Shown: positions 1 through 8,237, counted from the first letter of the stretch. The stretch is DNA of 64,000 bases from an uncultured Oscillospiraceae bacterium (GCA_934465295.1 CAKSKU010000011.1:1-64000); one strand, 5' to 3'. Made by a program: numbers and translations. Notes: generated from the letters alone by a model not told the origin.

Positions 1-76
1 TCCTCAATAGCTCAGTCGGTAGAGCATGCGGCTGTTAACCGCAGGGTCGTAAGTTCGAGTCTTACTTGGGGAGCCA
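1..76 (+). tRNA. tRNA-Asn (anticodon GTT)
   Basis: A complete cloverleaf fits. The acceptor arm TCCTCAA pairs with TTGGGGA with one T-G wobble. The D-loop has AGCTCAGTCGGTAGAGC, the T-arm has GTTCGAGTC, and CCA is encoded at 74-76. The anticodon at 34-36 is GTT, which reads Asn codons. The gene starts at the first base of the window, so upstream neighbours cannot be seen. With tRNA-Lys and 5S rRNA following, this is probably the end of an rRNA/tRNA operon. Confidence 0.97.
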
Positions 77-80
77 AGAC

Positions 81-117
81 AAAAAAATCTGAACATTATC
101 CTGTTCAGATTTTTTTG
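81..117 (+). terminator. Rho-independent terminator-like hairpin after tRNA-Asn
   Basis: The inverted repeat AAATCTGAACA / TGTTCAGATTT with a short loop ends in a run of seven T. The A-rich left side makes it potentially bidirectional. It lies between two tRNA genes that may share a transcript, so it could also act as a processing hairpin. Confidence 0.75.
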
Positions 118-123
118 CTCAAT

Positions 124-199
124 GCACCATTAGCTCAGTTGGTAGAGCAACTGACTCTTAATCAGTGGGTCCCCGGTTCGAGTCCGTGATGGTGCACCA
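124..199 (+). tRNA. tRNA-Lys (anticodon CTT)
   Basis: The acceptor arm GCACCAT pairs perfectly with ATGGTGC, and CCA is encoded at 197-199. The D-loop has AGCTCAGTTGGTAGAGC and the T-arm GGTTCGAGTCC. Counting from G124, positions 34-36 are CTT (157-159), which reads AAG. Confidence 0.97.
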
Positions 200-210
200 G
201 AAATTTTACT

Positions 211-247
211 AAGCACCAATTAAAGGTTACAGTTTAATTGGTGTTTA
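211..247 (+). terminator. Hairpin between tRNA-Lys and 5S rRNA
   Basis: AGCACCAATTAAA pairs with TTTAATTGGTGTTT around an 8-nt loop. There are only a few T after the stem, so termination is weaker than at the flanking hairpins. It may instead serve RNA processing. Confidence 0.5.
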
Positions 248-253
248 ATTATA

Positions 254-369
<116 letters not shown>

Positions 370-376
370 ATATTTA

Positions 377-405
377 AAGCCGAAACATTTTGTTTCGGCT
401 TTTTT
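377..405 (+). terminator. Terminator after 5S rRNA
   Basis: AAGCCGAAAC pairs with GTTTCGGCTT around a short loop, followed by TTTTT. This is a strong intrinsic terminator closing the tRNA-5S unit. Confidence 0.9.
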
Positions 406-464
406 ATATGTGTATAAAAGTGAAAATACAGCACGAGTTAAAGTGCTGTGAATATAAGCTGCCC

Positions 465-1136
465 TATAAATCGGAATTTGTGGGTAAGTTAAAAGTTAAT
501 ATGAGGTTATATTGTTTAATGAAAACAGATAAATATATTATTTATTAGAACAAGAGTATATAACCGGGAAATTATATATATCATCAAAATATATGACAAC
601 TTTTTCTCCCTCATTAATCTTTAAAAAATCTTTTCTATCACAACATATGTTTTCATATATATTTTCGTTGATTTCGACTGTGCAAAAGTAATACTTGCAG
701 ACAGTTTGAGATAATGTATATTTATGCTTGTATGTGCCTAATTCAACAGTATTCTCATAAGGCATAAATACATGTCCTCTGCCTGAAACTCTGGCACAGC
801 GAACAGTTTTTTCTTTGACGATTCCATAGCAAGCATATAAATCTTTTGGTTTAAAGGATTCAATTGTCATTGGTAAACATAAAAACACAAAAAACAATAT
901 AAATAAAAGTGGCACTTCTTTTTCTGTTATCCAATAATAAGGAATAGATATAATCATTATTATTGATAATATCGAAAAACTGATTTTAAATGATTTTTTT
1001 CCACTTTTCTTGTAAAGCATTTTTATTTCAGTTTCTGGTAATTCTTCTTTATCTACAATAGCCTTAAAATTTGTTTCATAGAGTTTCAAACTTATTACTC
1101 CTAAAAAATCTTAAACATATTAAATTCCGATTTATA
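465..1136. repeat. Perfect 15-bp inverted repeat bracketing an orphan gene
   Basis: TATAAATCGGAATTT at 465-479 is repeated as its exact reverse complement at 1122-1136. The two copies bracket one small minus-strand gene, giving a unit of about 672 bp. No target-site duplication is obvious next to either copy and no transposase is encoded. It may be a small mobilised element or a pair of protein-binding sites. Confidence 0.6.
538..1089 (-). CDS. Hypothetical membrane protein, TTG start
   Basis: A protein of 183 aa that I do not recognise. A charged cytoplasmic N-terminus of about 35 residues is followed by two close hydrophobic segments (about 36-54 and 60-78). A C-terminal domain of about 100 residues follows, rich in Cys, Tyr and charged residues (motifs YACYG and YYFCTVEI). 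The start is TTG at 1087-1089, supported by AGGAG eight bases upstream; no nearby ATG has a ribosome binding site. The gene stands alone, AT-rich, between the 5S gene and the cyclase and inside the 465-1136 inverted repeat, which suggests it may have been acquired separately. Reality of the gene is likely; function unknown. Confidence 0.75.
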   Translation of the reverse strand: MKLYETNFKAIVDKEELPETEIKMLYKKSGKKSFKISFSILSIIMIISIPYYWITEKEVPLLFILFFVFLCLPMTIESFKPKDLYACYGIVKEKTVRCARVSGRGHVFMPYENTVELGTYKHKYTLSQTVCKYYFCTVEINENIYENICCDRKDFLKINEGEKVVIYFDDIYNFPVIYSCSNK

Positions 1137-1170
1137 CAGTCAAATCCCGACTGCATCGGCTTGTTTTGTC

Positions 1171-3960
1171 TTATTTGCTTAAAAATCGGAAAACATTGTG
1201 TTCCTTGTCGCCGGTTTTGAGTTTATTTATGATCGTATCGGCATATAATCTCGGCGCAGGGTCGCTGACCGAGTCGGCGGCGAGCTTTTCAAAAATGCTG
1301 AGGGCTTTTTCCGCATTTCCGAGGTGAAATTCTCTTACTGCTTCACGGAAATCGTCCTTTCCTGCGGTGCGCTCGTTTCGGCGGTCGTCGTCAAGACATT
1401 CAAGCACCTCATAGAGTGCCTTGACCTCGTTTACGCCTGCGACCTGAACCATACCGAGGTAACGCATATTGAGGCTGTCGGGGGAGGACATTCTGTCGAG
1501 GGTGTCCTTGGAGATTATCATTGCGGCGTTGTACTTTTTCGTCAGCGATTCAAGGCGCGAGCTGAGATTTACCGTGTTGGAAATGACCGTTCCCGACATT
1601 CTCTCCTCCTCGCCGACAATGCCGACCCTTGCCATACCCGAGTGTATGCCGATGCCGATATTTATCGAGTTCATTCCGAGTTCGGCGGCTACCGAGGGGT
1701 CAAGGACTATCTTTCGGTAAAGCTCAATTCCTGCGTTTACGGCATCGTCGGCACTTTCAAACAGCGCCATGACCGCATCGCCGATGTATTTATCGACAAA
1801 TCCGTTATGCTCTCTGATTATCGGGCCTGCCTTTCCGTATATCTTATTGACAAATTCAAAATTCTCCTTCGCCGTCATCATCTCGGAATTGAGCGAAAAT
1901 GCCCTTATGTCGCAGAAAAGCACGGTAAGATCGGCACTTTCCGCATCGCCGAGGGTAAGGTCGGTGAACTCATTCTTATGGAGAAGCTCACGGAATTTTT
2001 CGGGAACGAATTTATAATAGAACTGCTCGTTCCTGTCCTTTGTCTCAAAGAATTTTTCAAGCTGGCTCGCCATTTCGTTTACGCCAGTGCAGATCTCGCC
2101 GATCTCATCCTTCGGGGCATTTTCAATTCTTGCGGAGAAGTCGCCGCTTGCTATCGAGGTCACGGCGTTCTTGACCTTGCGGAGATGTCCTGCGCTGATA
2201 TATGTTATAAACACAGCCGCACCGATGAAAGCCGCAATGAGAATTATCATCCGTATCAAAGCCTTATTAAAGGCGTCGCTTATATCCTTGTCAAGGTCGC
2301 TCGTGTTTGCCTGAAGTTCATAAAATGCTATCTGCTTTCCCTCTGAATTCAGGATAGGCGCAGAGGCGCACATATATCTGTCCGAGATGCTTTCCGTTTC
2401 ATAAATTGATATGTATGAATCGTCGGCGGAGCGGCTGTCGTCATAGGTATACGATGTGAACGGCATATCATAAGTGTTGCCCGAGGCAAGTATATAGTGC
2501 ATACCGTCTTCGCCGAAAAGGTAGATATTGCCGTAATATTTGCTGCTCCATTCGCTTGTGTTCGAGCTGATAAGCTGTCGGAGTTCTTCGTGAAGAGCAT
2601 AAAGTGAGCCGTCGTCAATACATTCGAGGGTCGTCATTTTTTCAATTTTATCGCCGTCCAGTGACCTGACGGAAAGCTCGCTGATGGCTTCCATGCGCAG
2701 ATAGCATTGGGAGAGATACTCATTGCGTATGCTGTTGAGCAGTGAGACTGTGACCGTTGCAGCCATTGCAATGACTAACGGCAGCATCAGAAGAAGCTGC
2801 TTCGACAGTATCGACATCTGCCAGTGCATAAGGCTGCCTATCACGGAGACGAGTCCCCACAGTATCAGAACGGCTGATATATATGGCAGAACGCTCCTTA
2901 TAAGCGACAAAGCCGCATAGCCAAAGGGCAGACTGTAACCGCCTTCAATGCGGACAAAGCCGTCCGGAGTAAGCTCGGCTAAATATTCGCCGACATCAAC
3001 GGCAAGCGTATCATTGCTTCGGTAGAGTGAATAGAACATTCGGTAGAAATCATCGGGGTCATCGCCATCCTCTGCAAGATCATTTGCGGTATAGAGAAGC
3101 TGCGGTTCTTCGCCGTCATAAAGAGAATAGATCTTTTCCTTATCCAAGCCCTCTATCACAAGAATATGGTCGTCAAATGCAAGTATATCTTCGGGGAGAA
3201 ATCCGTTTTCGGGGTCGTTAAGGTCAAATGATCCTGTGTAAAGCGTTTGGTAAGTACCGTCGGGAAATGCACGGACGATATCGCCGTTCACAAGAATTAT
3301 GCAGTAGCTTCCGTCGGGCGAGGCGTCCGCAACGCTTAGGTCGCTGTATGTGCCGAAATTGAACTGAGCTTCCTCAACAGTAAGCGGCTCGGTCTTGTCT
3401 GCCGAAACAAGGCTTATAGTGCTGCTGCTGACGTCTGTATAAATGTATCTTATCTTATCCTCGGTGATGTTCAGAGCATTTATGGGGTTCTGCTGCTGCG
3501 GAGGAAGGTCATCGCTGCGATAGTCGTACCGGCATATCTCACGGATATATTCCCCGTCCTCATCGAATGCAAGGATAAGAGCCATGTCGGTAAGATAAGC
3601 GTCAGGGTTTGTCACTATAACATTGGCGTAAAGTTTTCCCTTATCATCAAAAACAGCCTGCACGAAATCCACCTGACCGTCAAAGCCAAGATCGTCCGCT
3701 TCAAGGATATATCTGACCCTCTCGTCATTTTCGATACAGTAGAGCCGTGTGCCGTTATCGCATACAGCCTTCAGCGAGCCTACCTCAGTCTCGCAGGCGG
3801 TGTAGAATGACGGCATCGAGAACCGAACTTCCGAAATATCGCCGTAATTACAGTCGGATATTAACCAAAAGCACACTGCGGCGATCATGCCTATAATAAG
3901 AAAAGCTGCCCCGAGCTTGTAATTTTTCAATAATTTTATAAACGACTTTATCAATTTCAC
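1171..3960 (-). CDS. Class III adenylate/guanylate cyclase with HAMP and large sensor
   Basis: A 929-aa membrane protein predicted to make a cyclic nucleotide. TM1 lies near residues 16-35. An extracytoplasmic region of about 300 residues follows, with repeated DG-and-strand units resembling a beta-propeller. Two more TM segments (about 350-410), a second extracytoplasmic domain and a last TM (about 570-593) lead to HAMP (about 594-650, motif DEIGEI) and the catalytic domain (about 665-880). Two metal-binding Asp positions are visible in LFCDIRAFS and GDAVMALF. I cannot decide ATP versus GTP from sequence alone. The start is GTG at 3958-3960 with GGAG just upstream. It is monocistronic, with its own promoter at 3997-4025. 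Cyclases of this kind are uncommon in gut Clostridia. Confidence 0.9.
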   Translation of the reverse strand: MKLIKSFIKLLKNYKLGAAFLIIGMIAAVCFWLISDCNYGDISEVRFSMPSFYTACETEVGSLKAVCDNGTRLYCIENDERVRYILEADDLGFDGQVDFVQAVFDDKGKLYANVIVTNPDAYLTDMALILAFDEDGEYIREICRYDYRSDDLPPQQQNPINALNITEDKIRYIYTDVSSSTISLVSADKTEPLTVEEAQFNFGTYSDLSVADASPDGSYCIILVNGDIVRAFPDGTYQTLYTGSFDLNDPENGFLPEDILAFDDHILVIEGLDKEKIYSLYDGEEPQLLYTANDLAEDGDDPDDFYRMFYSLYRSNDTLAVDVGEYLAELTPDGFVRIEGGYSLPFGYAALSLIRSVLPYISAVLILWGLVSVIGSLMHWQMSILSKQLLLMLPLVIAMAATVTVSLLNSIRNEYLSQCYLRMEAISELSVRSLDGDKIEKMTTLECIDDGSLYALHEELRQLISSNTSEWSSKYYGNIYLFGEDGMHYILASGNTYDMPFTSYTYDDSRSADDSYISIYETESISDRYMCASAPILNSEGKQIAFYELQANTSDLDKDISDAFNKALIRMIILIAAFIGAAVFITYISAGHLRKVKNAVTSIASGDFSARIENAPKDEIGEICTGVNEMASQLEKFFETKDRNEQFYYKFVPEKFRELLHKNEFTDLTLGDAESADLTVLFCDIRAFSLNSEMMTAKENFEFVNKIYGKAGPIIREHNGFVDKYIGDAVMALFESADDAVNAGIELYRKIVLDPSVAAELGMNSINIGIGIHSGMARVGIVGEEERMSGTVISNTVNLSSRLESLTKKYNAAMIISKDTLDRMSSPDSLNMRYLGMVQVAGVNEVKALYEVLECLDDDRRNERTAGKDDFREAVREFHLGNAEKALSIFEKLAADSVSDPAPRLYADTIINKLKTGDKEHNVFRFLSK

Positions 3961-3996
3961 ACACTCCGATATAGATATATAATGCTTGTTAAAATA

Positions 3997-4025
3997 ATTA
4001 TAACCAAATAATAAAATATTGTCAA
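3997..4025 (-). promoter_or_regulatory. Promoter of the cyclase gene
   Basis: On the minus strand TTGACA (4020-4025) and TATAAT (3997-4002) are separated by exactly 17 bp, a full SigA-type consensus about 40 bp upstream of the GTG start. Confidence 0.8.
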
Positions 4026-4117
4026 TGTGTTTTTTTTCGCAAAAACGCAGGGCGGCTGTTGACAGGAACGTTATATTAAAGCGGCTTTATCTTCAAAGTT
4101 TTTATGCAAAATTTCCT

Positions 4118-4146
4118 TTGACACAGCGGCGGAAAAGTAGTATAAT
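4118..4146 (+). promoter_or_regulatory. Consensus promoter of the MATE gene
   Basis: TTGACA at 4118-4123 and TATAAT at 4141-4146 with a 17-bp spacer. The predicted start, near 4153, lies only a few bases before the hairpin at 4159-4196. Any transcript therefore opens with that hairpin. Confidence 0.85.
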
Positions 4147-4155
4147 CAAATCAAG

Positions 4156-4209
4156 ATGAGTGGCACTATGCGTAAATCCGATCGCATAGTGCCACTTTTT
4201 TATTTTTGA
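4156..4209 (+). promoter_or_regulatory. Hairpin leader / possible attenuator of the MATE gene
   Basis: AGTGGCACTATGCG (4159-4172) pairs perfectly with CGCATAGTGCCACT (4183-4196). TTTTTTATTTTT follows, so this is a textbook intrinsic terminator lying between the promoter and the MATE start codon. The same bases encode an open frame ATG(4156)-TGA(4209), MSGTMRKSDRIVPLFYF, ending 19 nt before the MATE start. Either ribosome-mediated attenuation or factor-dependent readthrough could control the exporter. The leader peptide would be almost leaderless, so its translation is uncertain. Confidence 0.6.
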
Positions 4210-4228
4210 TTTTGAAAGGAAGAGAAAA

Positions 4229-5620
4229 ATGGAAAACATACGGCAGAATAAAATGTCGGTAACACCCGTAAAAAGGCTTATGATATCAATGGGAGTGCCG
4301 ATGATAATTTCAATGGTTTTGCAGGCGGTCTACAACATCGTTGACAGCGCATTCGTCTCAAATATGCAGCAGAACGGCGAGGCGGCACTCAACGCACTTA
4401 CGCTTGCATTCCCATTGCAGATACTTATGGTCGCAGTCGGCATCGGAACCGGCGTCGGGGCGAATGTGCTTACGGCGCAGAACTTCGGACGAAAGGATTG
4501 CGAGAGTGCGGACAAGGCGGCAGGAAACGCAGTTTTTCTTTCACTTGTGATATACATTGTGTTCCTGCTGTTCGGAATTTTTGGGGCAGAGGCTTATATC
4601 GGCTCGCAGACAAGCGATCCGCTGATACTTGCAATGGGAACGGACTATCTTTCGATATGCTGTGTGTTCTCGTTCGGAATGTCTTTCTTTGCAGTCTATG
4701 AAAAGCTCCTGCAGGCAACGGGACTTTCGCTCTATTCGACTGTTGCGCAGATCGCAGGTGCGGTGACGAATATCATTCTTGACCCGATAATGATCTACGG
4801 TCTCGGAATATGTCCCGAAATGGGCGTAAAGGGTGCGGCTTATGCCACTGTTATCGGACAGATAGTGTCGTTCGGACTTGCGCTGATATTCCACATAAAA
4901 TTAAATAAGTCTTTTTCAAACAAGCTTAAATACTTTGTTCCGTCGAAAAGGGTCATCGCTCAGATATATTCGGTCGGTCTGCCCGCCGTGATCTCGCAGG
5001 CACTCATCTCGGTGATGACCTACGGCTTGAACGTCATTCTTGGCGGCATCGGAGAAAACGCAGTTACGGCTTACGGACTTTTCTATAAAATACAGCAGTT
5101 CCTGCTCTTTGCAGCATTCGGTATGCGTGACGCAATTATGCCGATAACAGCGTTCAGCTTCGGAATGGGGGACAGGGGCAGACTGAAGGACTGCGTAAAG
5201 TACGGTCATATCTATACGGCGGTGATAATGCTGGTCGGTTTTGTGCTTATCGAAGCACTGGCTGTTCCGTTCACGGCTATGTTCGGACTTGCAGGCGAAA
5301 CGAGCGGGCTTTGCATAAGCGCAATGAGGATAATCTCGTTCAGCTTTGTTTTCGCAGGGATAAACATCGCATTTCAGGGCATTTTCCAAGCTATCGGCGG
5401 AGGAATGCAGTCGCTGATGATCTCCGTGTGCAGACAGGTGCTGTTCATTTTCCCGTTTGCATTGTGGTTCGTGCAGATAGCAAAGACTTCTCACGAAAAG
5501 ACATATCTGATGTGGTCCATCTTCCCCATAGCGGAAGTCCTGACGGCGGCCGTTGCGGTCCTGATGTTTGCAAAGGCATATAAAAAGCTGATGGGAGCAA
5601 TGAAATCCGACACAGAATGA
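4229..5620 (+). CDS. MATE family efflux transporter
   Basis: A protein of 463 aa with about 12 hydrophobic segments in two related halves, normal MATE length. The N-terminus has the family pattern P-KRL..S...P.I.SM.....YNIVDS.FVS, and GVGANVL.AQN.G and the helix 7-8 region VGLPAVISQ are also typical. Known family members exchange Na+ or H+ for organic cations, drugs or flavins at the cytoplasmic membrane; the substrate here is unknown. The ATG at 4229 follows GAAAGGAAGAG. It is transcribed alone, from a consensus promoter through a terminator-type leader, which suggests inducible expression. Confidence 0.93.
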   Translation: MENIRQNKMSVTPVKRLMISMGVPMIISMVLQAVYNIVDSAFVSNMQQNGEAALNALTLAFPLQILMVAVGIGTGVGANVLTAQNFGRKDCESADKAAGNAVFLSLVIYIVFLLFGIFGAEAYIGSQTSDPLILAMGTDYLSICCVFSFGMSFFAVYEKLLQATGLSLYSTVAQIAGAVTNIILDPIMIYGLGICPEMGVKGAAYATVIGQIVSFGLALIFHIKLNKSFSNKLKYFVPSKRVIAQIYSVGLPAVISQALISVMTYGLNVILGGIGENAVTAYGLFYKIQQFLLFAAFGMRDAIMPITAFSFGMGDRGRLKDCVKYGHIYTAVIMLVGFVLIEALAVPFTAMFGLAGETSGLCISAMRIISFSFVFAGINIAFQGIFQAIGGGMQSLMISVCRQVLFIFPFALWFVQIAKTSHEKTYLMWSIFPIAEVLTAAVAVLMFAKAYKKLMGAMKSDTE

Positions 5621-5635
5621 TTTGAGCGAAAAAGC

Positions 5636-5688
5636 TTGATTTTTTATCCTTTAAAAGCTATAATAACTATAACAGCTTTTTTAAAGGG
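5636..5688 (+). promoter_or_regulatory. Promoter overlapped by a dyad, upstream of the CmpB-like gene
   Basis: TTGATT (5636-5641) and TATAAT (5659-5664) have a 17-bp spacer. The -10 box sits inside a long dyad: CCTTTAAAAGCT at 5648-5659 pairs with AGCTTTTTTAAAGG at 5674-5687. The dyad plus its T-run could also terminate MATE transcription. Its right arm ends in the ribosome binding site AAAGGG of the next gene, which it could mask. Confidence 0.55.
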
Positions 5689-5699
5689 TGAAAAATAAA

Positions 5700-6494
5700 A
5701 TGGATCTTTTCTATCATTTTGTAATTATAGCGTTCATATTTGCCTCGGGGTGCATTATCGGCTGGGGAATAGAAGTTATTTACCGGCGGTTCGCCCCGAC
5801 GAATAAGGAACACGTCTGGATAAACCCTGGCTTCCTGACAGGTCCGTACCTGCCGCTCTACGGCTTCGGGCTGACGGCACTCTACCTTATGGCGAGTGCG
5901 GAAAAATATATCCATATCGAGTCGGCCGTCGTGCGGAAGATAGTGCTTATACTGGTGATGTCGGTCGCAATGACAGTGATAGAGTTCATCGCAGGCGAAA
6001 TTTTCATCGTGCGTATGAGAATAAAGCTGTGGGACTATTCAACGAGATGGGGGAACTATAAAGGCATAATCTGCCCGCTGTTTTCGTTCTTCTGGACATT
6101 GCTCGGAGCAGCGTATTATTTCCTTATCCATCCGCATATATTGTCTGCACTCGAATGGTTCTCACGAAATTTGCTGTTCTCATTCTGCATCGGATTTTTC
6201 TACGGCATCTTCATTATCGACATCTTCTATTCGTTCAACCTCGTGGCGAAGATCAAGGAATTCTCCGAGGAAAAGGAGATCGTCATCAAGCTCGAGGAAC
6301 TCAAACTCCATATCCGTCGCTCGGCAAAGGAGCGAAAGGAAAAATACAACTTTATGCTCGCCCTCGCTTCACAAACTCCGCTTTCCGAACACCTCCGCAC
6401 ATATTTTGAAAAGCTTTCCGAAAATGAAGGGCTTGCAAAATTGAATGAAAAAGTAAGGGAGAAGATCGAGGAGAAGAAATCGGAGAGGAAATAA
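5700..6494 (+). CDS. CmpB-like putative ABC-transporter type IV membrane protein
   Basis: A protein of 264 aa. The first ~190 residues hold about five TM segments and the signature of the ABC_trans_CmpB family: GCIIGWGIEVIYRR, then NPGFLTGPYLPLYGFG. A hydrophilic, Lys/Glu-rich, probably coiled-coil tail fills the last ~65 residues. The family is common in Firmicutes and its biochemical role is not established, despite the transporter name. I prefer ATG 5700, with AAAGGG 11 bases upstream, over an in-frame GTG at 5688 that would overlap the Shine-Dalgarno sequence. It appears monocistronic, and structured repeat R1 follows the stop. Confidence 0.8.
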   Translation: MDLFYHFVIIAFIFASGCIIGWGIEVIYRRFAPTNKEHVWINPGFLTGPYLPLYGFGLTALYLMASAEKYIHIESAVVRKIVLILVMSVAMTVIEFIAGEIFIVRMRIKLWDYSTRWGNYKGIICPLFSFFWTLLGAAYYFLIHPHILSALEWFSRNLLFSFCIGFFYGIFIIDIFYSFNLVAKIKEFSEEKEIVIKLEELKLHIRRSAKERKEKYNFMLALASQTPLSEHLRTYFEKLSENEGLAKLNEKVREKIEEKKSERK

Positions 6495-6511
6495 AAAGCG
6501 GAGCATTTGAC

Positions 6512-6811
6512 CCTAAAATTAAAGTTTACGTCCACGCTTTTCAAAGGGTGGCAGGGGTCGAGGGGACAGCGTCCCTCGTCGCTCTCCGCAGAGAGCGAAA
6601 CTCCCTAAACTAACAGCGCAACGTCATTTGCAATAGCAAAATCATTATCAGCTAAAAAACGGCGCAATTCACACGAAAAATGGAGAACGAACTATGAGAA
6701 ATCAGTTCCGTAAAACCATAAAAAGTGAATTGCGCCAATTCTATTTTCCCAAAACAAACTATCCTCGGTGCGAAATGCGCAGAGCGAAAGCGATAAGCAT
6801 TTCTCACCGAC
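6512..6811 (+). repeat. Structured intergenic repeat, copy R1
   Basis: First of four related copies (others near 20469, 24510 and 54448). It has three hairpin modules. CGCTCTC-CGCA-GAGAGCG lies at 6580-6597. A long stem has arms GGCGCAATTCAC at 6661-6672 and GTGAATTGCGCC at 6725-6736. A third stem pairs TCGGTGcGAAATGC (6765-6778) with GCATTTCtCACCGA (6797-6810). The third stem differs in sequence from R2 and R3 but keeps its pairing. No ORF is conserved. Read on the minus strand, the long stem is followed by a T-run and would terminate transcription. Confidence 0.8.
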
Positions 6812-6856
6812 AGGAAATGAACGGCTAAAAAGTCTCTCACAGCAACAATATTATTA

Positions 6857-6885
6857 TTGTACCCCCCAAAAGAAAATGCTATAAT
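6857..6885 (+). promoter_or_regulatory. Candidate promoter of the AraC-type regulator
   Basis: TTGTAC (6857-6862) and TATAAT (6880-6885) with a 17-bp spacer lie just after repeat R1. Between it and the gene is a short array of AATTGTCAATTCTCAATTATCAATT-type AT repeats (about 6910-6940). Confidence 0.55.
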
Positions 6886-7026
6886 AAAATCTGCGAAGCA
6901 GATACCAAAATTATCAATTGTCAATTCTCAATTATCAATTCGAAGGACATTTCTTTTCCCTAAAAGACAGGAAACCAAAACGACTACGCTGTATAATAAA
7001 ACCATAGAAGAAAGGAGCGGTGCGAA

Positions 7027-7920
7027 ATGGAATGGATAACAGCCATAAGACAGGCAATAGCAGTCATCGAGAATAATATCACGGCAATATCTTCACCAGA
7101 GGAGGTCGCCAAAAAAGTCCATATCTCGGAAATGTATCTGCAAAGAGGCTTTCAGATAATGACAGGCTTCACCATCGGCGAATATATGCGGAACAGACGG
7201 CTCTACCTTGCCGCCTGCGAGCTTGTGAATTCGGACAGAAAGGTGATAGACATTGCTCTTGACTATGGCTATGAGTCGCCCGAAAGCTTTGCAAAGGCAT
7301 TCTCACGCTTCCATGGAGCTTCGCCATCGCAGGTGCGCTCGGGACGTTCACCGATACGAACCTTTCTTCCGCTGAGCATAAGCATAACGATACAAGGAGG
7401 AAGTCAGATGAATTTCAAAGTCACAAAAATGTTCCCGTTCAAGGTCATAGGTTTCCAAAAGGAGTTCACATTTGAGCAAGCATATCGGGAAATACCGAAG
7501 TTCTGGGACGAAATAACCGAAAAGTACGCAAAGAACGTCTATAAGGGCAATGCGCCGGCGAACGCCTATGAAAAGGCGATCATGGATAACTGCATCGGCG
7601 AATACGGCATCTGTGCGGACGATATCGGCAACGGCAAGTTCCGCTACCTCATCGCAGGAAAATATATCGGCAGCGAAGTCCCCGAGGGAATGGTGCTCTA
7701 TGAGTTCCCGATGAGCGAGTGGGCAGTGTTCGACTGCATAGGAGCAATGCCCGATGCGCTCCAGAGCCTGAATACAAGAATTTTCAGCGAATGGCTGCCG
7801 TCCAACCCCGACTATGAGCTTTCGGGCAGCACGACGGTCGAATGGTATGACTGTGTTAACGGTAAAAACACCGACCCCGACTATCACAGCGCAATATGGA
7901 TACCCGTTAAAAGACAATAA
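7027..7920 (+). CDS. AraC-family regulator with GyrI-like effector domain
   Basis: A protein of 297 aa. Residues 1-110 form a double helix-turn-helix of AraC type (VHISEMYLQRGFQ and IALDYGYESPESFAKAFSRFHG). Residues about 125-297 match the GyrI-like/AraC effector-binding fold (motifs FKVIGF and WAVFDCIG). Homologues of this arrangement, such as Rob and SoxS-type regulators, sense small amphipathic molecules and control drug-efflux genes. The target here is unknown; the MATE gene 1.4 kb upstream is a possible but unproven one. The ATG at 7027 follows GAAAGGAG. The gene has a strong terminator after it and stands alone. Confidence 0.9.
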   Translation: MEWITAIRQAIAVIENNITAISSPEEVAKKVHISEMYLQRGFQIMTGFTIGEYMRNRRLYLAACELVNSDRKVIDIALDYGYESPESFAKAFSRFHGASPSQVRSGRSPIRTFLPLSISITIQGGSQMNFKVTKMFPFKVIGFQKEFTFEQAYREIPKFWDEITEKYAKNVYKGNAPANAYEKAIMDNCIGEYGICADDIGNGKFRYLIAGKYIGSEVPEGMVLYEFPMSEWAVFDCIGAMPDALQSLNTRIFSEWLPSNPDYELSGSTTVEWYDCVNGKNTDPDYHSAIWIPVKRQ

Positions 7921-7923
7921 ACG

Positions 7924-7961
7924 AACGCAGCCGTCCCGAGTGTGGGGCGGCTGCGTTTTTA
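7924..7961 (+). terminator. Terminator after the AraC-type gene
   Basis: ACGCAGCCGTCCC pairs with GGGGCGGCTGCGT around a short loop and is followed by TTTTT. The following gene is convergent. Confidence 0.85.
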
Positions 7962-7990
7962 TGGCTTTTCAGTAAAGTCAGGGGAGTCGG

Positions 7991-8179
7991 TTATGACTTC
8001 ATTCCTGTCTTGTAAGCGTCGATCATCTTCTTGACCATCTGACCGCCGATAGAGCCGGCTTCACGGGAAGTAAGATCGCCGTTGTAGCCATTGCGAAGGC
8101 TTACGCCTACTTCGTTTGCTGCTTCCATCTTAAACTTTTCGAGGGTTTCTCTGCCCTGCTGTGTCATTGTGTCTTTCAT
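7991..8179 (-). CDS. Alpha/beta-type small acid-soluble spore protein
   Basis: A protein of 62 aa with the two conserved SASP blocks. The first is KFKMEAANEVGV, which contains the site where the germination protease GPR normally cuts. The second is TSREAGSIGGQMVKKMI, which corresponds to the DNA-binding TARANGSVGGEITKRLV-like block. Such proteins coat spore DNA and protect it from UV and heat. The ATG follows AAGGAG. It shows that the organism carries sporulation genes. A sigma-G promoter could not be assigned with confidence. Confidence 0.92.
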   Translation of the reverse strand: MKDTMTQQGRETLEKFKMEAANEVGVSLRNGYNGDLTSREAGSIGGQMVKKMIDAYKTGMKS

Positions 8180-8205
8180 TGTTTTAATCTCCTTGATTTT
8201 TATTG

Positions 8206-8237
8206 CGGACAGCTTTTTTCCGTTTAAAGCTGTCCGC
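8206..8237 (-). other. Perfect 12-bp hairpin in the SASP leader
   Basis: GCGGACAGCTTT (8206-8217) pairs with AAAGCTGTCCGC (8226-8237) around an 8-nt loop. On the minus strand it sits about 15 nt before the spore-protein ribosome binding site. It may stabilise the mRNA or bind a regulator. The rest of 8238-8446 shows no other gene-like signal. Confidence 0.5.
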
